Position numbers and translations under genes: made by a program. Of a DNA stretch of 64,000 nucleotides, positions 55,896 to 63,718 are shown piece by piece (the stretch's first letter is position 1; each line of letters begins with the position of its first letter). Source of the stretch: an uncultured Draconibacterium sp. (lineage in GTDB: Bacteria; Bacteroidota; Bacteroidia; Bacteroidales; Prolixibacteraceae); contig NZ_OY781464.1 of the NCBI RefSeq assembly GCF_963676735.1, positions 3,133,001 through 3,197,000 on the forward strand, read 5' to 3'. Below the pieces are notes generated by a model, which was given only the letters and a program-made list of their open reading frames with translations, was not told the DNA's origin and searched no databases.

Positions 55896-56726
55896 TTAGA
55901 AATTAAAGTTGTTTGGATCAGGCCCAAAACGTTTCCCTGAATCCAATGCATCAATTACCTTCATGTCGGCAAAAGAAATCTCGAAATCAAAGATTTGAGC
56001 ATTTTCTAAAATCCGTTGTGGTTGTACTGATTTAGGAATGGTTACCACCCCTTTTTGAATATTCCAACGCAGCGTTATTTGAGCCGGTGTTTTCCCATAT
56101 TTTTCAGCTAATTTTTGCAAGGGTTCAACATTAATAATGTGCCCTTGCATCAATGGACTCCATGCTTCAATACGAATATCGCGGGAGTTACAATAATCAT
56201 ACAAATCAGACATCACCAAATAAGGATGATATTCAATCTGGTTTACAGCCGGAACAACCTCACAATTGGGTAAAAGGTCGTCGAGATGGTAATCCATAAA
56301 ATTACTTACACCTATTGATTTGGCTCGGCCGGATTTATATATTTCCTCCATTGCCTTCCAGGTTTCAATGTAAAATCCGTCAACGGGCCAGTGTATCAAA
56401 TAAAGGTCAACATAATCGGTCTGCAATCTTTCCAGACTTTCTTCAAATGCAGGTAATGTGCGGCTTTTTCGTTGCTCCGAATTCCAGACTTTGGTTGTCA
56501 GGAAAATATCCTCACGTGCAATTCCGCTTTCTTTAATGGCTTTTCCAACGCCTGTTTCGTTATTGTATACTGCAGCCGTATCAATACTGCGGTATCCCAC
56601 CGATAAGGCTTCTTTCACCGAAGAAACAACCTCGTTGCCATCTGTTATCTGAAAAACGCCAAATCCAAGCCAGGGCATTTTTAGTCCGTTATTCAGGGTG
56701 GTGCAATCTGTAATTCCGTTTATCAT
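55896..56726 (-). CDS. Aldo/keto reductase
   Basis: A 276-residue cytosolic NAD(P)H-dependent reductase with the complete catalytic tetrad: Asp49, Tyr54 (SIDTAAVYNNE), Lys79 (FLTTKVW) and His112 (LYLIHWP). The cofactor region is IPKSVQPQRILEN. It resembles the 2,5-diketogluconate reductase/prostaglandin F synthase group. It lies in a run of secreted pectinases with 10- and 36-bp gaps, so it probably reduces an aldehyde or keto sugar produced from pectin. Candidates are 5-keto-4-deoxyuronate-type products, galacturonate, or a branched sugar. Substrate unknown. Confidence 0.92.
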   Translation of the reverse strand: MINGITDCTTLNNGLKMPWLGFGVFQITDGNEVVSSVKEALSVGYRSIDTAAVYNNETGVGKAIKESGIAREDIFLTTKVWNSEQRKSRTLPAFEESLERLQTDYVDLYLIHWPVDGFYIETWKAMEEIYKSGRAKSIGVSNFMDYHLDDLLPNCEVVPAVNQIEYHPYLVMSDLYDYCNSRDIRIEAWSPLMQGHIINVEPLQKLAEKYGKTPAQITLRWNIQKGVVTIPKSVQPQRILENAQIFDFEISFADMKVIDALDSGKRFGPDPNNFNF

Positions 56727-56762
56727 TTTGCAATCGTTTATTTTACTATTTATTTAAATACC

Positions 56763-59264
56763 CTAATTTAATACTTCACTATTCACACCTGTCCCTTCGT
56801 TCTCCATGCTTTTTATCCAGGGCATTTTATCTTTTGGCCATTGCCCGTCAATTATCGGATAGGTTTCAAATTTGTTTGGATCGAGAACCACATGTTTAAT
56901 TTGTTTCCTGTGCCACGAATAGGTGATATGAATTAATCCATCGCTGGTTTGAATTACAGCCGGGTAGGAATATTGCACCGAGCCGGTACGGTATTCAAGA
57001 ACAGCTGCCGCTTCCCAGTTAATTCCATCGTCTGAAATTGCAACTGTCAGTATTCCACGCCCTTTGCGTCCACCTATCGGGTCTTCGCGGGTTGAGTGGT
57101 TGTAAACCAGCAGGTGACGACCGTCTTTTAGTGTTACACCATCGATTGCTGAATTGTTGTTTGGCAAAGTAGCATCTGTAACCGGCGACCAGGTTAAACC
57201 GCCATCCTCAGACCAGCTTTGTGCAAGCTTTGTGTCTGCACCTTTTTGGTTTGGACGTGCAAGTATTTGCAAACGCTTTTGCGAATGAACAAGAATGGTA
57301 GGTTGTAGAATTTGATACTTTGTATTTTGAGGGTCGCTTATTGGACCGACTTTTGTCCAGGTTTTACCATCATCGGTACTTCGTTCAATGTGAATTCGTT
57401 TACCCGGATCGCCCTGCAAACTTGCCCCTGCGATGATCGTTCCGTCTTCCAAATAAATTGGTTTGTTGACGATTGGCCCAACAAATCCTTTTGGAAGTTT
57501 TTTCATTTTACTCCAGGTTTTTCCATTATCTTTTGATGTAATTACCTGCCCGTCATCAATTCCGGGGCTGCAGAAATAAATCTGGATATCGCCGCTTTTT
57601 AGTTTAACCAAAACCGGGTTAAATAACGTATTTCCATTTCCATCGGAAATACTTTTGGGTTTCTGCCACTTTTCGCCTTTGGGTTTACGCGCTAACCAAA
57701 GATTTACATCCGGGTCGCCTTCTCTTGTTCCTCCAAACCAAGCGCAAAGCAAGTCGCCATTATCCAGTTCCAACAAAGTTGAAGCATGGCAATCGCGGGT
57801 TGGGCGGTCGGTAAAAACAAATTCCTCTAAAACAATGGCTTTTTTTGATGGTGATTGGGCATTGATTTTAGCAATACTTGTTGAAACAAGTCCGTTGAGG
57901 TATTCTTCCAGATTGGTAAATCCGTCACCATCGCGGTCTTTACTTCCATCTGAAGCATCATTTGGATTTAGATTCCTGTCCTTTTCCCATTCATCAGGCA
58001 TTCCATCATGATCTGAATCTTCTGGAGCCGGCAAAGATTTTAGTTCGGGCCATCCACCAACATCTTCCTGTGTATCAATAATTCCGGTAATTTTACTTTT
58101 GTCGGCAACCTCTTGTTCCTTTTTATAGCTTTTACCCTCGTAAGTTGCATATCCTCCACGAACCTCATTAATAATCCGTTCATCAATTTCATCTAATTTT
58201 GGAAATTGTGCTCCTGCACCATCAATTACAAGTTCATAAGCTTTATCTGTCGTTTGCTGTTTAATTGGCATCGCTTTCCACGGCCTTTCCAGTTTGATTT
58301 TATCAAAAGCCATTTTTGTTTGCACACCTCCATTCCAGTTGTTTTTGGAAACTTCGTCATTCCCTTCGATAATATTTTCGGCAATGTACCACATGCCGTG
58401 GTCTTCTTCGCTTCTAAAAGAAGGATTTGCTATTCGGTATCTTACTTCACCCGGCTTCGTTCCAGGGCCTGGTTTATAATAATTGGCGACGATGTTAAAA
58501 TTTGAAAAATTAAACTTATCATTTCCTTTTTGATATTTTTCGCCTCCATAAAGACTTTGATACCCCCAGTTGTAAATGACATTATTACGGTAGTCAGTAT
58601 TACCTGAACCAGATGCCATACGAGGGTTTCGACTTGAGTGGTGAGCTAACAAATTATGGTGATACGTACCATGATTTGACCCCCAAATGCCTCCAAAACC
58701 ATGATGCCCTTTGATGTGGTTGGAGCCATACATACTTTCAGAAATGATACACCATTGCACAGTTATGCTATCGCAATGATAAATTGATACACATTCATCA
58801 ACACTCCAGCTTGCTGAAACATGATCAACAATAAGGTGTTTACAGTACCTGCTTGATATTGCGTCGTAATCTTCACCCGATTCATCGCCCAGGCGAACCC
58901 GCAAATACCTGATAATAACATGATCAGCTCCAATATTAATAGGATGTCTCCTGATGGTAATTCCGTCACCCGGAGCTGTTTGCCCGGCAATGGTTATGTA
59001 GGGATTTCGAATACTTAACGGACTATCCAATACAATCGTTCCGGATACTCTAAAAACTACGGTTCGAGGGCCTTCTGCTTCAATTGCAGCTCGCAAGCTA
59101 CCTTCTCCACTGTCATTTAAGTTGGTTACTTCATAGACGTCACCTCCACGCCCGCCTTTTGCATATTTTCCATAGCCTTCGGCCCCAGGGAAAGCAATTT
59201 GCTGGGCCATTAAACCTGTACTGACCAACAATAGTATCAATCCTGTATAAATTATTCGTTGCAT
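56763..59264 (-). CDS. Fusion of PL1 pectate lyase and sialidase-like BNR propeller
   Basis: The start at 59264 (833 residues) begins the signal peptide MQRIIYTGLILLLVSTGLMAQ; the in-frame ATG at 59288 overlaps the upstream gene. Residues ~20-400 are a PL1 lyase very close to copy 2 (AFPGAEGYGKYAKGGRGGD, LIVDHVSASWSVDE, SSRNPRMASGSGN). A calcium segment (DSDHDGMPDEWEKDRNLNPN ... DRDGDGFTNLEEYLNGL) follows, then ~350 residues of a sialidase-like propeller with Asp-box words (TSKDNGKTWSKM, STDDGKTWTKV, WSEDGGLTWSP, SDDGINWEA) and RDCHASTLLELDNGDLLCAWFGG. The second domain resembles predicted neuraminidases often found beside pectinases. Fusion to a lyase ties its activity to pectin. Whether it hydrolyses an acidic sugar or only binds is unknown. 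Confidence 0.9.
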   Translation of the reverse strand: MQRIIYTGLILLLVSTGLMAQQIAFPGAEGYGKYAKGGRGGDVYEVTNLNDSGEGSLRAAIEAEGPRTVVFRVSGTIVLDSPLSIRNPYITIAGQTAPGDGITIRRHPINIGADHVIIRYLRVRLGDESGEDYDAISSRYCKHLIVDHVSASWSVDECVSIYHCDSITVQWCIISESMYGSNHIKGHHGFGGIWGSNHGTYHHNLLAHHSSRNPRMASGSGNTDYRNNVIYNWGYQSLYGGEKYQKGNDKFNFSNFNIVANYYKPGPGTKPGEVRYRIANPSFRSEEDHGMWYIAENIIEGNDEVSKNNWNGGVQTKMAFDKIKLERPWKAMPIKQQTTDKAYELVIDGAGAQFPKLDEIDERIINEVRGGYATYEGKSYKKEQEVADKSKITGIIDTQEDVGGWPELKSLPAPEDSDHDGMPDEWEKDRNLNPNDASDGSKDRDGDGFTNLEEYLNGLVSTSIAKINAQSPSKKAIVLEEFVFTDRPTRDCHASTLLELDNGDLLCAWFGGTREGDPDVNLWLARKPKGEKWQKPKSISDGNGNTLFNPVLVKLKSGDIQIYFCSPGIDDGQVITSKDNGKTWSKMKKLPKGFVGPIVNKPIYLEDGTIIAGASLQGDPGKRIHIERSTDDGKTWTKVGPISDPQNTKYQILQPTILVHSQKRLQILARPNQKGADTKLAQSWSEDGGLTWSPVTDATLPNNNSAIDGVTLKDGRHLLVYNHSTREDPIGGRKGRGILTVAISDDGINWEAAAVLEYRTGSVQYSYPAVIQTSDGLIHITYSWHRKQIKHVVLDPNKFETYPIIDGQWPKDKMPWIKSMENEGTGVNSEVLN

Positions 59265-59274
59265 GATGTATATT

Positions 59275-60660
59275 TTATTTGAAATCATCTTCGAGTTTAT
59301 TACTTAATTCAATGTATTCGCAGAGTATGGCAATATTCCGGTTGAAAACTTCGCTGCTAATTCTGTCCATCACCTCGTACTGTCCGTTCCACCTTATTCC
59401 TTTTGGCATTTGTTTTTTAAACCGATCGTTTTTGGTAATCCATGCCCCATTGGTTTCTTGTGTAGCCAGCACTTGTTTTACTTGTTCAGAAAGTACTTCT
59501 ATGCGTTCTGTAATTTGCGCTTTGTTAAGTACTGAATGTTCGTCCTCCCACAAACCTTTACTGCCAAGTTTTAATGCTTTGTTGTACCGTATTTCACTAT
59601 CGTTTAACTGTTCTTCCAAATCAAGTTGGTAGCGGTAACCTGTGCGACGTTCAGGATGAAGGTCTTCCAGTGTTTCGCACCTAATCCTGGGCCTGTCGTA
59701 GTAAAGTGCCTTATTGGTGCCTAATTCTACAAACCTTGCCCACTTTCCATTTTCCAATCTAATTTCTTTTAACCATCGGATGGCATCGGGAATTGGTTCT
59801 AACAATCTATCATCATCCAAAACAAGGTATAAATCAATTAAGGTATTTATGTTTAATACCGTAACCAAAGGGCAAACCGAAGGAGGTTCAAAAGTACGAG
59901 CCCAGGCTGGTTGAAGAAATTCGTTGTACTGTTGAGCCCAACCCGATTGTGGGGGCGGTAATTGTGAAATATATATAAAGCGGATTGCTTTTTTCAAGCT
60001 CTTTTCAATCTCCATGCTATTTCCGTAATAATTGTAGGCTTCCAGCATCACCCTCACACAATCGTTTATTCCACCGTCGTTGTAAGTTGCATAATCATGA
60101 TAATTTCCCTGTTCAGGATAAATATGAGGCCAGGCTCCATTATCAAGCTGGGCGGTAATCATTAATTTAATTGCTTTTTCAACAGCGTTTAACACAAGTG
60201 TGTCTTCAATCTCCTGGTCGAGCGCCATAAGAAAACTAATGGCCGACTGACATTGGTTATCGTCGAAACTAACTTTCTTGTGACTAATATTTTTAAAGTT
60301 TATGGTATGCTCCCACCCCCCATATTTGTTTTGTCCTTGTATTAGCGCATAAGCCGCTTCTTTTGCCGCTTTTAAAGCAGTTTTATCTTTTGTAACCCGG
60401 TATGCCCTTATGAATGATTGCCCAACAGCCGGTGTTCCGGGAGGTTGAACTTCAATGGTATTTTCATCCTTTAACCCTTCACCCCAACGTATTTTTAAAT
60501 CGGGAGTAACATGGTACAAGTATCCGCCATTAATATTTATGGAATAAAAAAAGTTAATACCCTTTTCTAACGAAGTGGAGGCCTGTTTCTTCAAGTCTGA
60601 TCCGTTAACGCACACGGCAATTAATACAAGACCAATTAAAGTATTCAATTTTTTATACAT
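59275..60660 (-). CDS. Secreted PL10-type pectate lyase-like protein
   Basis: A 461-residue exported alpha/alpha-toroid protein (signal peptide MYKKLNTLIGLVLIAVCVNGS). PL10-like words are present: QNKYGGWEH, NGAWPHIYPEQGNYHDYATYNDGGINDCV and LQPAWARTFEPPSVCPL, aligned with the PL10 domain at 39543. The sequence is diverged enough that activity is not certain. It is the first enzyme gene after the regulatory block, 50 bp beyond the PepSY-like gene, and is followed after 10 bp by the PL1-propeller fusion. Confidence 0.82.
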   Translation of the reverse strand: MYKKLNTLIGLVLIAVCVNGSDLKKQASTSLEKGINFFYSININGGYLYHVTPDLKIRWGEGLKDENTIEVQPPGTPAVGQSFIRAYRVTKDKTALKAAKEAAYALIQGQNKYGGWEHTINFKNISHKKVSFDDNQCQSAISFLMALDQEIEDTLVLNAVEKAIKLMITAQLDNGAWPHIYPEQGNYHDYATYNDGGINDCVRVMLEAYNYYGNSMEIEKSLKKAIRFIYISQLPPPQSGWAQQYNEFLQPAWARTFEPPSVCPLVTVLNINTLIDLYLVLDDDRLLEPIPDAIRWLKEIRLENGKWARFVELGTNKALYYDRPRIRCETLEDLHPERRTGYRYQLDLEEQLNDSEIRYNKALKLGSKGLWEDEHSVLNKAQITERIEVLSEQVKQVLATQETNGAWITKNDRFKKQMPKGIRWNGQYEVMDRISSEVFNRNIAILCEYIELSNKLEDDFK

Positions 60661-60710
60661 CTTTATACAGGTTTAATTTATATTCACCTCGAAAATATGA
60701 CTCGAACTAT

Positions 60711-61529
60711 CTACCTCACAGACATAACCTTTCCTGCGGAGTTAAAAGTAACATAAATACTATTTCTGGATTTTTTTAGACGAAGTACATAGCTGACTTT
60801 TCCATTTTCCTCAATTCTGTCGGCGTCCAGGGTTTCATACCCTTCATACAACATCTTTCGGGCATTTACTATAGCAGAAGGAATTTCTGAATGTTTTAAA
60901 TCCTGCTCGTACTTGAGAACATTTTTCTTAATATCAATCGTCCATATACAATCGTAATTTTCTATTTCTCCTCGAATTATATAAAACTTTAAGTTGCCTT
61001 CTTCCAGGTATTTTGCTCTGTCGTAATCGAATGATGCAAACCTTGAGGTAATTGTATTTAATATATCAATTGGGATGTCTTTTTGGTCTAACTCCTTTCT
61101 GAATTTTATTAATTTACCCTTCTCGTTAATCCAAAAAATGTTATCGTTTCCTTCGTTTTCGAATTTTATTTCATAGGTTATTTCCTCCCCTTCTTCGGTT
61201 AGGTCAGCATCGTGAATATCGTAGTACGGAGCCATTGAGCCAATTGTTTTTAAAACAGCCTTTGGAACTTCGCTTAAGTACAAATCCTGCATGTGTTTAA
61301 GCATGCTTCCCTTGTGGTCCATCAACAGTTCGTTCGATTTACTATTTACTTTAAATTTTATACGATAATTCCCTTTTTCTATTTTCCAGTAGGTGTTGGT
61401 GGCATGTGGGAATTTTAAATGAAAAGCATTTAATACAACTGCCGGCACGTTATTTTGGTCAATTTTCTGAGCAAAAGTACTAACAGTTAAACTGAAGCAG
61501 AATAAAAACAGAAGAGAAAATCGTTTCAT
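60711..61529 (-). CDS. Periplasmic PepSY-like (DUF2874-type) repeat protein
   Basis: The start at 61529 (272 residues) gives a clean signal peptide (MKRFSLLFLFCFSLTVSTFAQ). The mature part holds four repeats of a ~60-residue unit beginning with an acidic/hydrophobic helix (DQNNVPAVVLNAF, LSEVPKAVLKTI, DQKDIPIDILNTI, HSEIPSAIVNAR) and followed by beta-strands, the PepSY-like/BLIP-like pattern common in Bacteroidota. Such proteins are often encoded with OmpR-type two-component systems, as here, and may modulate the sensor. A promoter with 11-bp direct repeats lies directly upstream, so it is probably a target of the adjacent response regulator. Confidence 0.82.
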   Translation of the reverse strand: MKRFSLLFLFCFSLTVSTFAQKIDQNNVPAVVLNAFHLKFPHATNTYWKIEKGNYRIKFKVNSKSNELLMDHKGSMLKHMQDLYLSEVPKAVLKTIGSMAPYYDIHDADLTEEGEEITYEIKFENEGNDNIFWINEKGKLIKFRKELDQKDIPIDILNTITSRFASFDYDRAKYLEEGNLKFYIIRGEIENYDCIWTIDIKKNVLKYEQDLKHSEIPSAIVNARKMLYEGYETLDADRIEENGKVSYVLRLKKSRNSIYVTFNSAGKVMSVR

Positions 61530-61547
61530 AAATTTTAATTTACATTG

Positions 61548-61604
61548 CAAAGAAAAGCAGCGAATTGGGAATCAATTGGGAAACATTCTGGAAAGAATCT
61601 GAAA
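61548..61604 (-). promoter_or_regulatory. Promoter with four 11-bp direct repeats upstream of the PepSY-like gene
   Basis: On the minus strand the units TTTCAGATTCT, TTCCAGAATGT, TTCCCAATTGA and TTCCCAATTCG follow each other with an exact 11-base period (61604 down to 61561), then a -7-like element TTTCTTTG at 61548-61555 and the ATG at 61529. Direct repeats of one helical turn are the usual target form of OmpR/PhoB response regulators, and one is encoded 1.4 kb upstream. A matching two-unit copy lies at 47709-47730. Confidence 0.6.
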
Positions 61605-61647
61605 TTTCGAGATTATCGGCATAACTGTTTGAAACCAAGTTTAAATA

Positions 61648-62925
61648 TTAGACAAAACGTTTGCTTACTTTAAATATATGTCGTTTCTCATAGCTGTAAC
61701 TAACACTTAAATCAGACACATCAGCAATAGCTTTTACAATAGCTAAGCCAAGTCCGGTTGAATTTTTATTATTCACATTTTTGTTGAATCGCTGAAAAAT
61801 TCTATCAGAAGGGATTGAACTTTCATTTCCCGTATTCTCAATAACAAACGAGTTTGAAGTCAGGCTAATTTTAATTTCTCCATTTGTATGATTATGGATC
61901 ATCGCATTTTTAACGAGGTTAACCACCATAATTTCAGCCAAATCCTTATTCATAGCAAAAATAAAATCTTGCTCAATGCTAACCTTTAATTCAATTCCCC
62001 AAAATTCAATAATGTCCGCGAGGTTACTAATAGTCCTATTGAATAAATCACTGAATGCAATATCATCTTTCGACAAAAATTGTTTGTTTTTAATTTTTGA
62101 AAGAAGTAGCAATGATTTATTTAATCCTGACAGCCGCTTAAAGGTATCGATGATATCTCCAATATTTTGAAGTTGCTTCTCTGTTAAACCCTCATTTTCG
62201 GCCAAAACTTCCAATTTATGAATACCAATTGCCAGAGGGGTTTGCATTTCGTGCGAAACATTCTCGATAAAGTGTTTTTGACTCTCAAAAATTTTAATAT
62301 TGGTATCAATCAAGTTTTTAACCGAATTGTTTAGCAATACGAATTCTTTAATTTTTGTGGGTCCCATTTGTCTTGCAGGCAATCGTTTATCTAATCTAAA
62401 ATCATTTAAATAATCCAAAACCTGGTAAAAAGGTTTCCATGTTTTTTTTAAGGTCAGCGTATTTACCAGGTAGGTACTTAGTAATAAAAACAAAAACATC
62501 GAGGCAAGTGAAACAAGAAGTTTGTTAATTAATTTCGCCCTGTTCAGTTCTTGTGAAAGAACTTTCATTTCGTAATATTTACCATTATCTGCAACAAAGG
62601 CAGTTGTTAGTACTCTGGCCTCGAAGCTATTTTGCTTAAGAGGCGAATAAATCAAGGTGTCTTTATACGTGTCGATTACTTTTAGGGCATAGTCTTCTTC
62701 TACTTCTGTTACAATGTATTTATTTTTACCAAACTCTTGGTTTTGAATTATCAGGGTATCATTTTTCAGGTTATCAATTATAACAATTTTATAATCAGAT
62801 AATCCCTCGTCAACAGAAGTTTTTACATGATTTAAAAGTTGAGAGTAAAACAAAACGGCCCATAAGCCTATTGTTACAAATAAAATTGCAGAAAGAAAGA
62901 AAAGCGTATGGTTTAAGAGCTTCAT
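61648..62925 (-). CDS. Two-component sensor histidine kinase
   Basis: A 425-residue membrane kinase. It has a first membrane helix at about residues 7-30, a ~100-residue periplasmic sensor region, a second helix at about 132-158, a short linker, the dimerisation/phosphoacceptor helix with His225 (ENVSHEMQTPLA), the N box (IMVVNLVKNAMIHNH) and the G box STGLGLAIVKAIAD near the C-terminus. Its start overlaps the response regulator stop by four bases (ATGA), so the two are translationally coupled. It is a classical HK, not a hybrid HTCS. Signal unknown; the PepSY-like neighbour suggests an envelope or ligand-binding input. Confidence 0.95.
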   Translation of the reverse strand: MKLLNHTLFFLSAILFVTIGLWAVLFYSQLLNHVKTSVDEGLSDYKIVIIDNLKNDTLIIQNQEFGKNKYIVTEVEEDYALKVIDTYKDTLIYSPLKQNSFEARVLTTAFVADNGKYYEMKVLSQELNRAKLINKLLVSLASMFLFLLLSTYLVNTLTLKKTWKPFYQVLDYLNDFRLDKRLPARQMGPTKIKEFVLLNNSVKNLIDTNIKIFESQKHFIENVSHEMQTPLAIGIHKLEVLAENEGLTEKQLQNIGDIIDTFKRLSGLNKSLLLLSKIKNKQFLSKDDIAFSDLFNRTISNLADIIEFWGIELKVSIEQDFIFAMNKDLAEIMVVNLVKNAMIHNHTNGEIKISLTSNSFVIENTGNESSIPSDRIFQRFNKNVNNKNSTGLGLAIVKAIADVSDLSVSYSYEKRHIFKVSKRFV

Positions 62926-63599
62926 TTGGTAGTTAATTTGTAACCAATTCCATACACCGTGTTAATTTCAATTTGCGCCTGATAAGTGCGCAACTTTTTT
63001 CTTAGGTTTTTCACCTGCGAATAAATAAAATCAAAATCGTCGGCCTGGTCTATGTAATCGCCCCAAATGTTCTCTGCAATAGCCGATTTGCTAACAATTC
63101 TGTTTTTATTCATGACGAGAAAAACCAGGATATCAAACTCTTTTCGATTAAGATCTAGAACCTGATCGTTAACAAGCGTAAGTCTTTCGTCAAAACTAAT
63201 TTTCACATTCTGAATTTCAACAAACCTGTTGCTGTCTCCATTTTTTCGTCGTAGCACCGACTTTATGCGGGCATTTAACTCGGCCATATGGAAGGGCTTG
63301 GTAAGATAATCGTCTGCACCAAGTTCAAGTCCTTTCACTTTATCGTCGATTGAATTTTTAGCTGAAATAATAATTACACCATCCGTTTTATCCAGTTTCG
63401 ACAATTCTCTTAACAAGGATAAACCGTTTCCATCGGGCAACATAATATCAAGAAGCATACAATCATAATCGTAGGATACAATTTTATCCAAAGCACTTCT
63501 GTAATCAACGGCCTCTTCTACCAGGTAATTCTCGCTCTTCAAAAAATTACGAATTAATTCTCTTATTTCCGGTTCATCTTCAATTAATAGAATCTTCAT
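62922..63599 (-). CDS. OmpR/PhoB-family response regulator
   Basis: A 225-residue regulator. The receiver domain has the acidic pocket (LIEDEPE), phospho-acceptor Asp51 (MLLDIMLPDGNG), SAKNS and LTKPF (switch Thr/Ser and Lys). The C-terminal winged helix (about 128-223) has LDLNRKEFDILVFLVMNKNRIVSKSAIAENIWG and VKNLRKKLRTYQAQIEINTVYGIGYKL. Such regulators bind direct repeats spaced one helical turn, which are found at 61561-61604 and 47709-47741. It begins 119 bp downstream of the beta-helix gene; that gap holds two copies of TTCAAACGAT (63617 and 63650) exactly 33 bp apart, possibly an upstream control element. Confidence 0.96.
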   Translation of the reverse strand: MKILLIEDEPEIRELIRNFLKSENYLVEEAVDYRSALDKIVSYDYDCMLLDIMLPDGNGLSLLRELSKLDKTDGVIIISAKNSIDDKVKGLELGADDYLTKPFHMAELNARIKSVLRRKNGDSNRFVEIQNVKISFDERLTLVNDQVLDLNRKEFDILVFLVMNKNRIVSKSAIAENIWGDYIDQADDFDFIYSQVKNLRKKLRTYQAQIEINTVYGIGYKLTTK

Positions 63600-63718
63600 T
63601 CAGTATTACTATTTACTTCAAACGATCTTTATCGTAAAGTTTTCTTTTTTTCAAACGATGATAGTTTACTGCATAAATGTCATTGCTCTGATTAATGTAT
63701 TCACTCCTTAATTCTTCT

